Counted from the first letter of the stretch, positions 10,980-22,231 are shown. The stretch: DNA of 64,000 bases from Kingdonia uniflora (GCA_014058105.1 JACGCM010000465.1:744001-808000), one strand, 5' to 3'. Translations and numbers: made by a program. The notes: generated by a model not told the origin, from the letters alone.

Positions 10980-12010
10980 GCCGCTGATTTAAGGTACATG
11001 CAGGGGGTTTAAGGGGACACTTCGAAGTTGTCAAGACAATGGTATTGATGAGAAAAAATTATTTCAAGGGAACAAAGCGTCGAGATGTGAACGTGTTCAT
11101 ACGGAAGTGTTATTCATGTGCGACCGCCAAGGGGAGAGAAAAACAAGGGTCTTTATACGCCGTTACCTATTTCGACCAACTCTTGGAGATATATTTCGAT
11201 GGACTTAGTGATGGGGTTACCAAGGCTCAAGGGTTTTGATTATGTTTTTGTGGTGGTAGGCAAGTTCTCTAAAATGGCGCATTTTATACCGTGTCGCAAG
11301 ACAGAGAAGGCCGCACACGTGGCTCATTTGTTCTTTAGAGAAATAGTCTGTTTGCCGCACTCGATTACGTCAGACATAGATAGGCGATTTACTGGACACT
11401 TCTGGGGCACCTTGTGGAGGCTGCATCGCTGCAAACTTTGATTCTTCACAGCGTTTCACCCCAGGCAGATGGGCAGACGGAGGTAGTTAATCATAGTTTG
11501 GGAGATTTGTTATAGTGTATTATAGGGGATAAACCTACATAATGGGATTTTGTTTTATCACAGGTTGAGCTTGCTTTTAATAGTTTTGTCAATAACTCGA
11601 CGGGACTATCTCCATTTCAGATTGTGACTGAATACACAGCTGACACAGTCCTAAACTTGGCTCTTATTCCTCAGCTCGAACAGTTCTTGGTTAATGCGAT
11701 AGAGTTTGCCGTATCTATTCGGGCACGCCATACAAATGCTCGACGATACTTAGATGAGGTATACGCAGGAGTCAAGGAGTGAGTCGACAGGTATAGACGG
11801 GATGTCGTTTTCTTACTAGGGGATCTTGTTATGTTATATATTGAAAAGAGAAGGCGTACAGGTGTAGCTTCCAAACTTCTATTACGAAAGATGAGACCTT
11901 TCACTATCGTTCAGACATTTGGGGATAATGCTTATGAGATTGACATTCCGGGTTCGCGTTATAAAGCAGTTAATGTCAAACTTTTATCTCACTATCACGG
12001 ATAGGGATCT
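10980..12010 (+). pseudogene. Gypsy integrase remnant
   Basis: The zinc-binding part appears as [17 protein letters not shown] (11090-11130), with a nearby GHFEVVKTMVLM-like start. The catalytic core reads [22 protein letters not shown] (11240-11310), [19 protein letters not shown] (11360-11420) and HPRQMGRRR (11460). The C-terminal part (LLYIEKRR, KLLLRKMRPFTIVQ) follows up to about 12000. Several shifts are needed to read through. Confidence 0.85.
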
Positions 12011-12029
12011 CCTCCACTTCCAGTATCCC

Positions 12030-12220
12030 CTATACTAGGAATACGTATTAGAGAAGATATTGACGAGATTCTTCATCAGAGGGTTGACGAGTCGGGGTGT
12101 AGAGAGTTCCTTATACGGTGGGTTGATAAAACGGAAGAAGATTAATGGATTTCAGAGGCGTCATTCGAGAGGTTGGATCTGGTATTCTACGAGGATTACA
12201 TCAAGTTGCTGAAGTTATTG
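12030..12220 (+). pseudogene. Chromodomain at the integrase C-terminus
   Basis: The translation IDEILHQRVDESGCREFLIRWV, followed by a stop and WISEASFERLDLVFYEDY, matches the shape of plant chromovirus chromodomains (E-IL-, FLV-W, W-E---L). In family members this module is thought to guide integration to marked chromatin. One stop interrupts it. Confidence 0.75.
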
Positions 12221-12234
12221 TTGAATTCTTCTTA

Positions 12235-12490
12235 TAGGGGGAGAGTTGATAGGACGTGGGATGCACACCCATGGGTAGGGGAACGTGCCCATGCTCCCTT
12301 AATTTTTTGTTTTCTTTTTTCTTGGCTTTGGTTGCTTAATAAATAGGATTTTCCCTCATAGGGGTTAGTTAGGTTTTGCTTAGAGAAAACTTGAGAGTTT
12401 GGGAAAACTCCAAAATCCTAATATTACTTTATAGATCGATTGCTTACGGGCAATTCATAAGTAGTATATTTGTAGTTACACACATATACT
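12235..12490 (+). repeat. Purine tract and 3' LTR of the chromovirus
   Basis: A purine tract (TAGGGGGAGAG, ending at about 12245) is followed by TGATAGGACGTGGG at 12247. The repeat resembles the minus-strand LTR at 4766-4993. The end is not sharp; I place it near 12490 from similarity alone. Confidence 0.65.
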
Positions 12491-12589
12491 CTAACACTAA
12501 CACTAACACCCAAGTTCAGTTGTGAAATAAAAGCGAAGGAGATTGAGAAGTAACCCTAAGATCATTTAAGCAAGGGTTGGCGACATTGG

Positions 12590-13306
12590 CATCCTTTTCG
12601 GGAAACTAACGAGTTTTCATTCTCAATCAGGGGTTGAGGATAGTATAATTTGGGTGGATTACAAGACTGAGGTATTTATGTGAAATCGCTTTATAAGGCT
12701 CTTCGGAGCCCAACCTACAACTCTAGCCCTTTGTTTCAATTAAGAAAATCTGGGTCCCTAAACTTCTGGCAAAAGTGACTTTCTTTGCTTGGATTGTTTA
12801 CCTAAATAAGGGTTTGACAATTGATAACCTAGGAAAACACAAGGTTATAGTCACGAGTAACTGTTCATGTGTAAGTGTGATGAAGAATCCATTGATCACT
12901 TTTTCCTTTGTCCTTTCGAATCGGGATATCTAGATTGAAACTTAAATAATCTTTCTGGAAGGGGTAAGATTATATGGCGGTTTTTCCTCTTGCCGTTATT
13001 TGTGCGATTTGGCTTAAAGAAATGCAAGGATATTCAAAGGAAAGGAACAAACAAAAGAGAAAGTATTATCTCGATAAAATCTCTGGTTTTTTTGGTGGAG
13101 TAAAGCAGCTTTTGATATGAAAGGGGTGTTCTTTGAATCTTTTGTGGCTAGATGGAAAGCTCGGGAGTGCCTTGAAGTTTTTCTAGATTTGGAAGGCCTT
13201 TCGTTTTTTGTCTTTTGCTTCTATCATGTAGCTGTTGTTCATTATATCTTTTGAAATCTTTTCTCTATATCAATATAACTTAACTTGACAAAAAAAAAAA
13301 AAAAAA
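12590..13306 (+). mobile_element. 5'-truncated LINE, zf-RVT end with poly-A
   Basis: Frames on the plus strand give WVDYKTEVF, KIWVPKLLAKVTFFAWIVYLNKGLTIDNL and CSCVSVMKNPLITF, the zinc-finger region (zf-RVT) after the RT of plant non-LTR elements, without an RNase H. A pure A run at about 13289-13305 ends it. The sequence ends 32 bases from a PIEZO exon boundary at 13338. I could not identify target duplications. Confidence 0.75.
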
Positions 13307-13337
13307 GTTCATTCCAACTTGATTCATCTATATATAC

Positions 13338-13574
13338 CATGTGAAGAGTTGTCAGTCCGGCTGTTTCTGGAAGTTGGTGATGCATATACTGAGAGTAGAA
13401 CTGATTTATTCAATCCAGCTTTCAAGATGCTAAAACCAACAGGAGGACAAGGGATATGTTGAACGATTGCCGAAAATGAAAATAGCATTTCAAACCCATG
13501 GTTATGAACTGCACAATAGCATAAAAGCCCGCCTATCTGCAGGAAATCCCACAAGCTAGCATGGTCCAGGAGAC
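13338..13574 (-). CDS. PIEZO: PIEZO exon E (237 bp)
   Basis: The acceptor on the minus strand is GATGCAG before 13574 and the donor is CATG|GTATAT at 13338/13337. With the split codons it reads GLLDHASLWDFLQIGGLLCYCAVHN, then FSFSAIVQHIPCPPVG and ILKAGLNKSVLLSVYASP, one of the best conserved stretches of plant PIEZO. Seventy-eight full codons plus split codons at both ends. No disruption. Confidence 0.95.
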
Positions 13575-13791
13575 CTGCATCAATCAACAACTTTTAAGCA
13601 GCGAAAATGGAAATCTTCCTTACAGTCTTAAGAAAATGTTATTTAGTACCCTAATGAATAACCTGATAGATCCTTGTAAAGTAAGTCCTATTAATCCTCT
13701 CTCTGAGGATCATTCTTTGTTTGAAAAAAGAAGTGCTCATGAAACCTACTTACTTAGTAGTGGGGGTTAATATATAGGAAACGGGTGTATT

Positions 13792-14017
13792 TGTAGAAAT
13801 TAAGAGAAGAGAGTAATTCTATTGAGTAGAAATTGATAGTTACTAGGAGAAGAGACATCTCTATTTATAGATGATAGAGAGCCTTACTAAATTAGAAAGT
13901 CTGATAGAGATAGAAAGCTACTAAATCTAGATTATTCTAGACATATAATTGCATAGCAAGTAACCTTCTATTGTGCTCCACATGTCGCACCATATACTCT
14001 CCAACACTCCCCCTCAC
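13792..14017 (-). repeat. Copia-type LTR with purine tract
   Basis: On the minus strand it starts TGTTGGAGAGTATATGG at 14006, ends TTTCTACA at 13792, and is preceded by the purine tract GTGAGGGGGAG (14007-14017). The ends resemble those of the element at 14369-16616, so the two are related families. Only the 3' end of this element is recognisable. Confidence 0.7.
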
Positions 14018-14044
14018 GTTGATACAAACATATAATTTTTTTTG

Positions 14045-14232
14045 TACTCTCCAACAGTATTACGTGCATAATATAAGAGGAGAAAATGTTTCTAGTCCCT
14101 CATTTGTCTTTTTTATTTAATATCTAGCATCTCTATTTATACTCTCCAACAGTATTATGTGCATAATAGAAGAGGAGAACAGGTTTCTAGTCCCTCATTT
14201 GTCTTTTTAATTTAATATCTAGCATTTTTTCT
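14045..14232. repeat. Two-copy tandem repeat, 95-bp unit
   Basis: Copy one starts at 14045 and copy two at 14140, both with TACTCTCCAACAGTATTA and ending around ATTTAATATCTAGCAT. They differ by only a few bases. The unit begins with the LTR-terminal sequence TACTCTCCAACA, so it was probably copied from the LTR junction next to it. Confidence 0.85.
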
Positions 14233-14368
14233 TCTTCGTATGTGTTAAATGCAACACACCTATACTCGTCTAGGTACACCAATTGTTACTCCTTGCTTAT
14301 CTCATCAAAATTTTGACCAATCTTCACAAGTTTCCAATTCTTTAGACGTGTTACTCAAACCTATAGAG

Positions 14369-14524
14369 TGTAGAAATTAAAGGGATTTATTTCATAAAAG
14401 GTTAATTGAACTATTACATGAAAGGCATATATATAGGTAACATAGTTACTAATTCTACTACTCCTATTAGGAATAGGAAACACCTAATTCTAGAACACTT
14501 CTAATAATATTATACTTTCCAGCA
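14369..14524 (-). repeat. 3' LTR of the non-coding element
   Basis: 156 bp. It matches 16456-16616 over its full length with scattered substitutions, including ATTTCATAAAAGGTTAATT and the TATATATAGG promoter-like block. Confidence 0.85.
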
Positions 14525-16455
14525 CTCTCCCTCATGTAACACGAACATATGTTCGTGTCCAGGTGGATGACAATAAGAAAATAAATAGATAGTCCCTCAT
14601 AAGGATACAATCACTCCCTCACTGATAAAGAAAATTAAGGCTCCTCCTAAAACATATAAAACTTCTTCTAGGCAATCCTTTTGCATCATTAGATACAGGT
14701 CAAAGCTTCACATATCCCTTGTGAAATTGGCGGCATTCCGACTTGCCATTTTTCCCACACGTACTTGTAAAATCGGCGGTACTAACCGACTTGCCAGATT
14801 TCCTACTCGAGGGTAATGAAAATATCTTGAATAGACACTGAGGTAAGAAAATTAGTCGATGAAGAGGATTAATTGAGGAAATGTTGAGGAGAGATAATTA
14901 TTTGAGAAAAAAGATATCTACTGAAGGAAAAAAAAACAATTCACTCAAGGATAAAGAAATCGACTTGAGGAAGAGGAAATCATAATCGTGGTGGAAGGAA
15001 TTGAACATCTTCACCCGATACAAAGAAAGAAATCGCATCTTGCAATCGGAAAAAATAGAAGAAAAAATATAAAATAATCACTAGAGGAAAAAATAATCAC
15101 TCTAGGAAAGAATTACTCAAGGAAAGGAAAACTACTTGAGGAAATAAACAAAAAGCTCATGATCGAGGTGGACGGTAATCTAACATCTTCATCTGATCCA
15201 AAGAGAAAAAATCGCATCTCACGACAGGAAAACGAGAAAGACCTCAAAATCGCAGTGGCGATTAAAAGAAGAGGTAAGAAATCATAGCGAAAAACGGAAA
15301 GTTCACTAGATATAGTGATAGAAATCATAAAAAAAGAAATAAAAAATCATAGTGACAGAAAGAAACCATTATCAGAGAAAGTGATAAAGATCATATGAAT
15401 AACGATAATACGATAGATCAGCACAATCGAAGCAAAAAAGAAGAAGGATAAATCTCTTTAAGATACTCGTAAATAAGAACCACCGCGTTGATAAAAAATA
15501 TTATTGAGTCACGATAGCAATACGAATCAACAACATTGCTTGGTAATACACCCAAGATCAAGATCTCCACTTCTGGCCACTATAAACAAGAAGGTTTAAG
15601 GCAGATATACGAGCAGCCACTGCACAAATAACTACTCAATTATACCCGAATCATTTTGGAGGTGCTAGATTGCACCACTATATCATGTTGCAAAGTACCA
15701 TATCGAATCTCCTGTAAAGTGCAAATTGCAGCACCAAGTAAATCACCGCAAATAGAATATCAGAGCCTTACTACTGAAATCTGGAATCAGATATTGCAAC
15801 ACTACTAAATCGAGGATTAACCACAACAGAGACCGACATGAATCATGAAGAGTTCTTGTCCATCGTGAACCCTTTTCCAAGGAAATCAAACATGGGAATT
15901 GCAATTACAAATAGATTGTTATCAATCACAGAGATGAATCTTAAACACTAACAGTTAAAATCACCATTGGAAATCAGATCTGAAGTTGCTCAGAATATTC
16001 AAACCTTCGTATCTGTTTTAGCGCCAAACACTAACTTCTAAACCCAAACTTTTGATGGGGTTCTGATAAAACTTGCAGATTTTAATACCATATTGAAGAT
16101 TCGAGAGAAATATCATGATCAACAAACGAAAAGATGCCACAAATTGAATTCTTTCAAGCAGATGAGACAGTTCAATTACTAGAAGAAGCTTATGGTTTTT
16201 TGCCCTTTTATGAACCCGAATTTAAGATAATTAGGGTAAATCGCAGAGAGATAAATAAAACTCAACAACTGAAACTGTGATTCGTAAAACAGTAACCCAG
16301 AGAAAGAAGATTACTACGGAATTAAATAATCCGGTAGGAAACAAAACCGAAAAGATATTACCAGATGTCACGAGTAATTCGGCGACGGCAATAACTGCCG
16401 CCGTGGAAGCGAGAAACTTTAGGTTGCCTTCAAGAACGCAACCAACCTGATAACA

Positions 16456-16616
16456 TGTAGAAATTAAAGAGAAGAGATTTATTTCATAAAAGGTTAATTA
16501 AATTATTACATGAAAGGCCTATATATAGGCAACGTAGTTACTAATTCAACTACCTCTATTAGGAATAGGAAGCTCCAAATTCTAGAACACTTCTAATACT
16601 AGTATACTCTCCAACA
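16456..16616 (-). repeat. 5' LTR of the non-coding element
   Basis: 161 bp, TG...CA on the minus strand, followed on its inner side by a TGTTATCAGG primer-like site. Contains a TATATATAGG block that could serve as the TATA element of the minus-strand transcript. Confidence 0.85.
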
Positions 16617-16621
16617 TAGAT

Positions 16622-17111
16622 TTCTATCATTATTTCTACATTCGACTCTGCCCCAACATCCAATAATGTATAGAGCCGTTAAGTACAACGCAGGTAAGAC
16701 ATTTTCTATAAGAAATGTGTCAGGGAAAAAAACTATTTTCTTAAGTATATGGTTGCGTCCGCGTTTCACTTACTTCAAGGTCATCGTGTCCGATACCTCG
16801 CAGCTGTGCCGAACTCCGACATGCGTACCCTTATCAATGTTCCATAGGTCAGATGTGATATAATTCCGCTGGGTAAAGAATAGAAAGCATCTGATTTACT
16901 CAGAAAGTAATCTAGTATCAGAGTGTCCGGTTTAGGTTTATTTTCCTGGTGGGCTAGTGGGAGGAGTTTATCACTTACCTGTGAAGTTGAGGGAGTTGGT
17001 TCATGTTGCCACAATACAATTTTTTTACTAGCTTCAAATGTTTGTCTTCCCTTCATTTTCGCTTTGAGTTATATTATACATTCAATGCTGGGGAGTACTA
17101 ATCCGGCCCTA
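16622..17111. other. Unassigned PIEZO intron sequence
   Basis: It lies between the non-coding LTR element and the left target duplication of the next LINE. Minus-strand open frame 16781-17056 (91 codons) has no recognisable domain. I see no repeat ends. Confidence 0.4.
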
Positions 17112-17211
17112 CTAACAATACGGGCCATTTTTTTGTTTTTTTTGCAAAAGATAAGAATGAATAAATGAAAGAAGAATTACAAAAGGGGGGAGGGGGGTAA
17201 GCCAAGCCCAA

Positions 17212-17913
17212 TTACAATTCACATAATCCTAAAATACTTAGTTTGAGGATCTTCAACTTTGGTAATAAAGTTAGGTTTCCCTGAATAGACTTCCTTAACA
17301 CCACTGGGGAGACTGTTCCCTTTTTTAGAGGCTTCATCTGCTGAAAAGTTTTCTTCTCTCCAGATTTGGGAAAATTTGAGGGAAATAAAATTATGTTTGA
17401 CGGAGTTCCAATTGGTTCAAATCTTCCAAGGGACCTGGTCTGGAAAAAAAGCTTGAATATAGCAGCCGATGAGTTTGATTCAATCCAAAGTTTGTTCCAA
17501 GTGTTTTGTTTAGCCCAGAAAAGATCATCTAGAATAGCTTCACATTCAGCTTCATAGTTGTTGACAGTGCCAAGTCCTTTTACGATGGCTCCAAGCATGT
17601 TGTTAGAGTTGTCTATAGCTATAACACCCAATCCTCTTTTCCCTGGATTCCCCAAGGCTGAACCATCACAGTTAAGCTTTATCTCTTCAAACCAAGGTAA
17701 TACATATTTGCAGCTTCTAATAGAAGGAAGAGGCCTAGGCTTTGTAGGAACTCCAAGCATGGAGATAATCCACAGATCAGAGGGAAAGTTTGACATATGA
17801 TTAGAAGAGAGAGTGGCAGCAACCTTAATACAGGAAATCAACTTAACTTTAATCTGGTTGTAATTAAAAGTAGAATCCTCAAAGACACAAGAGTTTCTTG
17901 CCAGCCAAATCAA
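17212..17913 (-). pseudogene. LINE RNase H-like domain
   Basis: The frame carries LNCDGSALGNPGKRGLGVIAID, the first strand of an RNase H fold with its catalytic Asp, then NYEAECEAI with the Glu, and WIESNSSAA where the third catalytic Asp is replaced by Asn. N-terminal to it is the usual MIWLARNSCVFED linker. The C-terminal tail is out of frame. Confidence 0.85.
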
Positions 17914-18019
17914 ATAAAAAAGGTTAGTAACTGCTGCCCACCAGAGATCTCTGATGTAGAGGAACTGAGGGAGGAACCAAGCGCCAATGAAAGCTTAAGG
18001 CTAAGGTACCTATGATTGA

Positions 18020-19320
18020 TCTTCAAAAGAGAGGAAATCCACTGCCGTGGTACCCTTGAAGAAGAATCTTGAGTGCTTTTAGAGCAGAAAGTTTCCCATT
18101 GGTAAATATAATGATGTCATTTGCAAACAAAAGGTGAAAAGAACTGGGGAAACCTTTAAGAGTAACTAGAGGCTTGATAATCTTATGAGATCTCAACCAA
18201 TTAATACCTCTGCTAAGCACATCCTCTACAAGAGCAGAGAGAAGGTAGGGGACAACCCAGTCTTAAACCTCTATTTGCCTTAAAGAAACTACATAGACAT
18301 TGGCACTCTAAAGAAGAACTTTGATCCAGTTACAGAATCTGTAGGACAACCCTGTCAATGCCATTCCAATGTTGTTCTGAATAGATCTTCCTTGGATAAA
18401 CCCACTTTGTTCTTGAGAGATAATTAGGGGAGACACTTTACCAAGTCTTGAAGCCAGGACCTTAGTTATGATCTTGAAGGTGAAGTTGTTAAGGCAGATT
18501 GGCCTAAAGTTTTTCAAAGTTGAGAGATCTTTATTTTTGGAGATAAGAACCAGGACGGGGGACAGGCCTGTCTTAAACCTCTACTTGCCTTAAAGAAACT
18601 ACATAGACATTGGCACTCTGAAGAAGAACTTTGATCCAGTTACAGAATCTGTAGGACAACCCTGTCAATGCCATTCCAATGTTGTTCTGAATAGATCTTC
18701 CTTGGATAAACCCACTTTGTTCTTGCTTTGTTCTTGAGAGATAATTAGGGGAGCCAATGAAGTTGTTAAGGCAGATTGGTCTAAAGTTTTTCATAGTTGA
18801 GAGATCTTTATTTTTGGAGATAAGAACAAGGAAATTTGAATTGAAACCATTAGGGATGGAAGCATCAACAAATAAAAAGATGGTGGCCTAGCAGACTTCA
18901 CTACCAACCAGGTCCTAAAAGTGATAAAAGAAAACTCCATTAAAACCATCCGGCCCAGGAGAGTTTTCCCCATTAAGGCTCCTCAATGCTAGGGATGCCA
19001 TTAAGAGAAGCATTTTGATCTGCAGAAACTGAATTTAAAACCAAGTTTATAAGATCCTCATTAATAAAGGTATCCTCAGAGCTGAATTTCTAAATGAATA
19101 GAAGACCCATCCTCTAGATCTATTTCTGTAATTAAGCTCTTTGCCTTTTAATATTGTGAATTGCATCGAAGTACCCTGTATTTCTTTCCCCTTCCTTGAG
19201 CCAACTAACCCTTGCTTTCTGATTCCATATAGAGTTTTCTAAGTTAAGAAGATTGTTGAGAGAGTTTTCTTTCTTTGGCAGCAGCAGCATTAATGAGGGA
19301 ATCAGAGCAGTCAACTTCAA
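18020..19320 (-). pseudogene. LINE reverse transcriptase, duplicated and broken
   Basis: Upstream pieces (WLKEGERNTGYFDAIHN near 19170) lead into the RT. The block MKNFRPICLNNF...QEQSGFIQGRSIQNNIGMAL occurs twice (18308-18517 and 18573-18794). In the upstream copy the interior TFKIITKVLASRL part is missing. The catalytic box reads FANDIIIF (18110-18140) where the active form is F-A-D-D, so a catalytic Asp is lost. Confidence 0.88.
18250..18835 (-). repeat. Tandem duplication inside the LINE RT
   Basis: Two direct copies of about 300 bp lie at 18250-18552 and 18558-18835. They share the stretches around AAGAAGAACTTTGATCCAGT and GAGATCTTTATTTTTGGAGA with few differences. The right copy has a deletion and a short local repeat of TTGTTCTTGC. 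It probably arose by slippage or unequal exchange after insertion, because it destroys the RT. Confidence 0.9.
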
Positions 19321-19639
19321 GCTGAGTCTGAAGGTCCTCTAACTCTGCAGCTCAAGTGGAGATATCTCTCTGTAACCCTCCCAAAGAAGTATTCCTCCAA
19401 GCTTTAATGTCCCTTATCAGCCTTTAAAGCTTCTTCATAAGCCTGTAGAGAAGATCCCTCAAAAGTCAGATTCCCAAGAGAGCTTAAACCACCTCAGAAA
19501 AGCCAGGCATATCAATCCAGCTTTTTTGAAACCTGAAAGGGATGTTGTGAGGCTTTGGAACAGATTTTGAACAACCCGCAATAGCTGAATGGTCTGAATT
19601 CTCCCTAGGGAGGACTTTACACTTCCAATCTTCAAATTT

Positions 19640-20250
19640 GGTGGACTAGAGGTTGTTTACCTCTATCCTGTCTTCTAAGTCTTCTTGCAGCATATCTTTG
19701 ACCATTGCACCAGGTGAGCTTAATACCTGTGGAGACACATTCCAAAAGGCCACAAGCATCAATGCAGTCATTGAACTCATTGATAACACTTTGAAGAGGC
19801 CCAGACCAACCCTGCTTTTAAGATTGAGTTCTAATGATGTTGTAGTCCCCAATTGCAAGCCAAGGATGACTGAGTTGATTTAAATTACCAAGGTCCTGCC
19901 AAAGAACTCTTCTGTCAATTTTGAAAACACAAGCATGAACAGCAGTAATAAGATTGCCTTCACACAGAATAGTCAACAGTTGGGAAGAAGATGAGATCAT
20001 TGAGGGGGCTGTCAGAGAAAAAAGCCAAAAACACCAAAGATTTTCCAGTCTGGAGTCACAGTTGCTAGATATAAAAGAGTGGCAAAAATTAGTCAGACCA
20101 AGCTTTAAAAAGATAGAAACATCAGATCTAACATTTGGTTCAGCAGTGAATATAATCTGAGGGGTCATAAGTTCTCACCATCCTATTGAGAGAGAAAGCC
20201 TAGACTTGTTATTAGCTATGCCTCTGATATTCCAATAAAGGACTTTCATT
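19640..20250 (-). pseudogene. LINE ORF2 start, endonuclease remnant
   Basis: At 20248 the minus strand reads MKVLYWNIRGIANNKSR, the usual first residues of a plant L1 ORF2, where the N and the Arg-Gly start the endonuclease fold. A shifted frame follows with PQIIFTAEPNVRSD, and then WLAIGDYNIIR (19830), equivalent to the W-GDFN motif. Two shifts are needed. Confidence 0.82.
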
Positions 20251-20379
20251 GGAAACTCAGAGATTATTGTTTATTAGCTCTGGTGTTAGGAAAATTGCCC
20301 TTAACACTAGTGCCAATATTGTTGTTCTTAGCTTTGTTACCTTCTTTGTTCTTATTAGAGCCTTTTTTCTTACTCCTTT

Positions 20380-21620
20380 TGTAAACTTACCAGCTAGCTT
20401 CTTTGGTGACCAGAGCTGCATCTCTTTCTACATCATCAACCATATCAGCCCAGAAATTATGCTTGTTCAATGTGACCAAGCTGGCTTCTTTGAGAACTTG
20501 ATGATGAGGAGAGTCTGAGAGTAGTGACAGAAGGATTGGGAGATCCGGAGCTATCAACAACTGGAGACAAGTCACCTTTGCTTTGTGGACATGGAGTGTT
20601 GTAACCTGCTTGAGCAGATCTCCCAACGCCAACTTCAACATTTCTTTGTTCGTCAAACTGCTCAAGGGCCTTTAACTTGTTTTTCAATTTTATCTCAACT
20701 TCACCTTCACTGACAGTCTTATGGACCTTGTCATCAGATTGAGTGACTTTCTTCCCCTTTTCCTCCACTTCTTTTGCTTTGTTTTTTTTTTCTTACTTAT
20801 CCTCTTTTTCTGATTTTTGGATATATTTGCAGGAATATCAACACTCTCAGCTTGTGAATGCCTTGAATCTTCTTGAGCTTTCCTGTCCTTGATGTCCTCC
20901 TCCCTTTGAACATGAGTACGAAGGCCTCTACATCAGAGATTCAGACCAACAATTTTACAGCGGGGGCAAATTTTTGGTAGAGGCCCTAACCCAACTCTCT
21001 GCCAAAAATCACCGTCTTCGACTTTCACCAGAACTATGGTTGGGATTGGCTCTGCAAGATCAATGCCAACCAGTACTCTGGCGAAATAACCAAAATCGGA
21101 GTCTTTAGTGACATGAATTGGTGTCCCTATCGTTTTCCCCAACGACATTAGAGAGTCATGCTCCCAGAATTCAAACCCTAACCCAGGAAACTTCACCCAG
21201 CAGAGGGCATGGGAGTTTATTTGCTTCTCTGGATCAAAGAAAGGGCTCCAAGGAGAGAGACAAAGGAGTTTCTTTTCTATAAGCCAAGGTCCCCCAGCCC
21301 AGATGCGATTACGATCATCTTCCTCGTCGAGAAAAATTGTAAAAAACCCTTTGTCCACTAGAACGAATCTGCAGACTCCCTTGGGTTTCCACAGATCAAT
21401 GGCAATCTCTCTAACAGTTGAGATTTTAGTCTTGAACAAATCGAGCCTTCCCATGAGGTTGAATTTGTTTCGTTCCAACCCTCTTTGGTGAGCTCCAATT
21501 CAGATTTTTCTAGAGGGAAAATCCCCTCTCTTACCGGGGGTGGGGAGCTGATCAATTGAGCAGCTGCTACCCGAGTTTTGCTTCGCTGCCTCCGCATACA
21601 AGATGGGAGAAGAATCCTTG
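20380..21620 (-). pseudogene. LINE ORF1 (DUF4283 RNA-binding protein)
   Basis: The main open part (20933-21478) has LWKPKGVCRFVLVDKGFFTIFL, WAGGPWLIEKKLLCLSPW, and LCWVKFPGLGFEFWEHDSLMSLGKTIG, the DUF4283 pattern of plant L1 ORF1, then CPRCKIVG, half of a zinc knuckle. The N-terminal part lies in another frame upstream to about 21620 and the acidic C-terminal part in others downstream (KKVTQSDDKVHK). Such proteins bind the LINE RNA. Confidence 0.85.
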
Positions 21621-22057
21621 GATTTAATCCCATTATCAGTTTGCTAGGCAAAGAGACATTCAGATTCCCACAAATCCATTGGGGAATTGAAAAGAGAGAG
21701 AGAGAGAGAGAGAGAGCTAACAATCAGATCTGAGAGAGAGAAGAAAGAGAAATCGACGAATAAGTGCGCCGTTTTCTCAAGCAAACCCTACCCATCGTTT
21801 TTCTTTGATGGTGGTACTATATAGTTTAGGGCTCCACTATTAACAACACGCACCTACTAAAAGCTCTTCCTACGAATCATTAAGCCTTTACCTTAAAATG
21901 CAGAATGTGAACCTCTAACAGTACGGGCCAGATTTTAAAGGTTGTTTATGCTTACTTTACTTTCTTCTATAAATAGTCTTGTTCTTGCCACTGTAAATAT
22001 CTCTACTTTCACCAATAAAGAAGATATACTAATGACAAATGGAGTAGATATACGTAC

Positions 22058-22231
22058 CCAACTGGGATAGAACTTCCATTCTTAAAGATCCTTTTTGTTC
22101 CAGAAATTTGGACACTAGATTAAGCCGAAGAATATAAAGCAGTGCAAAATGTGCTTCACACAGAAGAATCAGGGATCCACGAATTTTTCTTCCCACCGAA
22201 TGACTTAGGAGAAAAAACAAAAAGAAAACCA
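22058..22231 (-). CDS. PIEZO: PIEZO exon D (174 bp)
   Basis: The acceptor is GGTGCAG before 22231, the donor TTGG|GTACGT at 22058/22057. With the split codon it reads MVFFLFFLLSHSVGRKIRGSLILLCEAHFALLYILRLNLVSKFLEQKGS, then EVLSQLG, a match in length and sequence to plant PIEZO. The right end of the LINE target duplication (21930) is only about 130 bases from the donor. Confidence 0.95.

Larger units (their letters stand above)
9122..12490 (+). mobile_element. Degenerate chromovirus-type Ty3/Gypsy element in a PIEZO intron
   Basis: On the plus strand the order is protease, RT, RNase H, integrase, chromodomain, purine tract and 3' LTR, the Gypsy order. It is opposite in orientation to the host gene. 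No 5' LTR or gag is recognised, so the left part is missing or decayed. Many stops and frameshifts break the polyprotein. The chromodomain places it in the chromoviruses; RT wording near PHLPHYRMAP resembles the Reina/CRM/Galadriel branch rather than Tekay. Confidence 0.9.
14369..16616 (-). mobile_element. Non-coding LTR element, Copia-like (about 2.25 kb)
   Basis: Two matching LTRs (14369-14524 and 16456-16616) face the same way and enclose 1.9 kb. On the minus strand they begin TGCTGGAAAG / TGTTGGAGAG and end TTTCTACA. A primer-like site (TGTTATCAGGT) follows the right LTR and a purine tract (ATGAGGGAGAG) precedes the left one. Flanks are TAGAG (14364-14368) and TAGAT (16617-16621), a probable 5-bp target duplication with one change. 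No capsid, protease, RT or integrase motif is visible inside, so it probably moved with help from a related element. Confidence 0.8.
17128..21914 (-). mobile_element. Near full-length L1-type LINE with target duplications
   Basis: About 4.8 kb on the minus strand, the same strand as the host gene. The order is 5' leader, ORF1 (DUF4283 and zinc-knuckle region), endonuclease, RT, and RNase H, ending in a short A-rich tail (TTTGCAAAAAAAACAAAAAAAT). It is bounded by CTAACAATACGGGCCA at 17112-17127 and CTAACAGTACGGGCCA at 21915-21930, a 16-bp target duplication with one mismatch. Frameshifts and stops break both ORFs and part of the RT is duplicated. It fills more than half of the 8.5 kb PIEZO intron. 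Confidence 0.92.
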
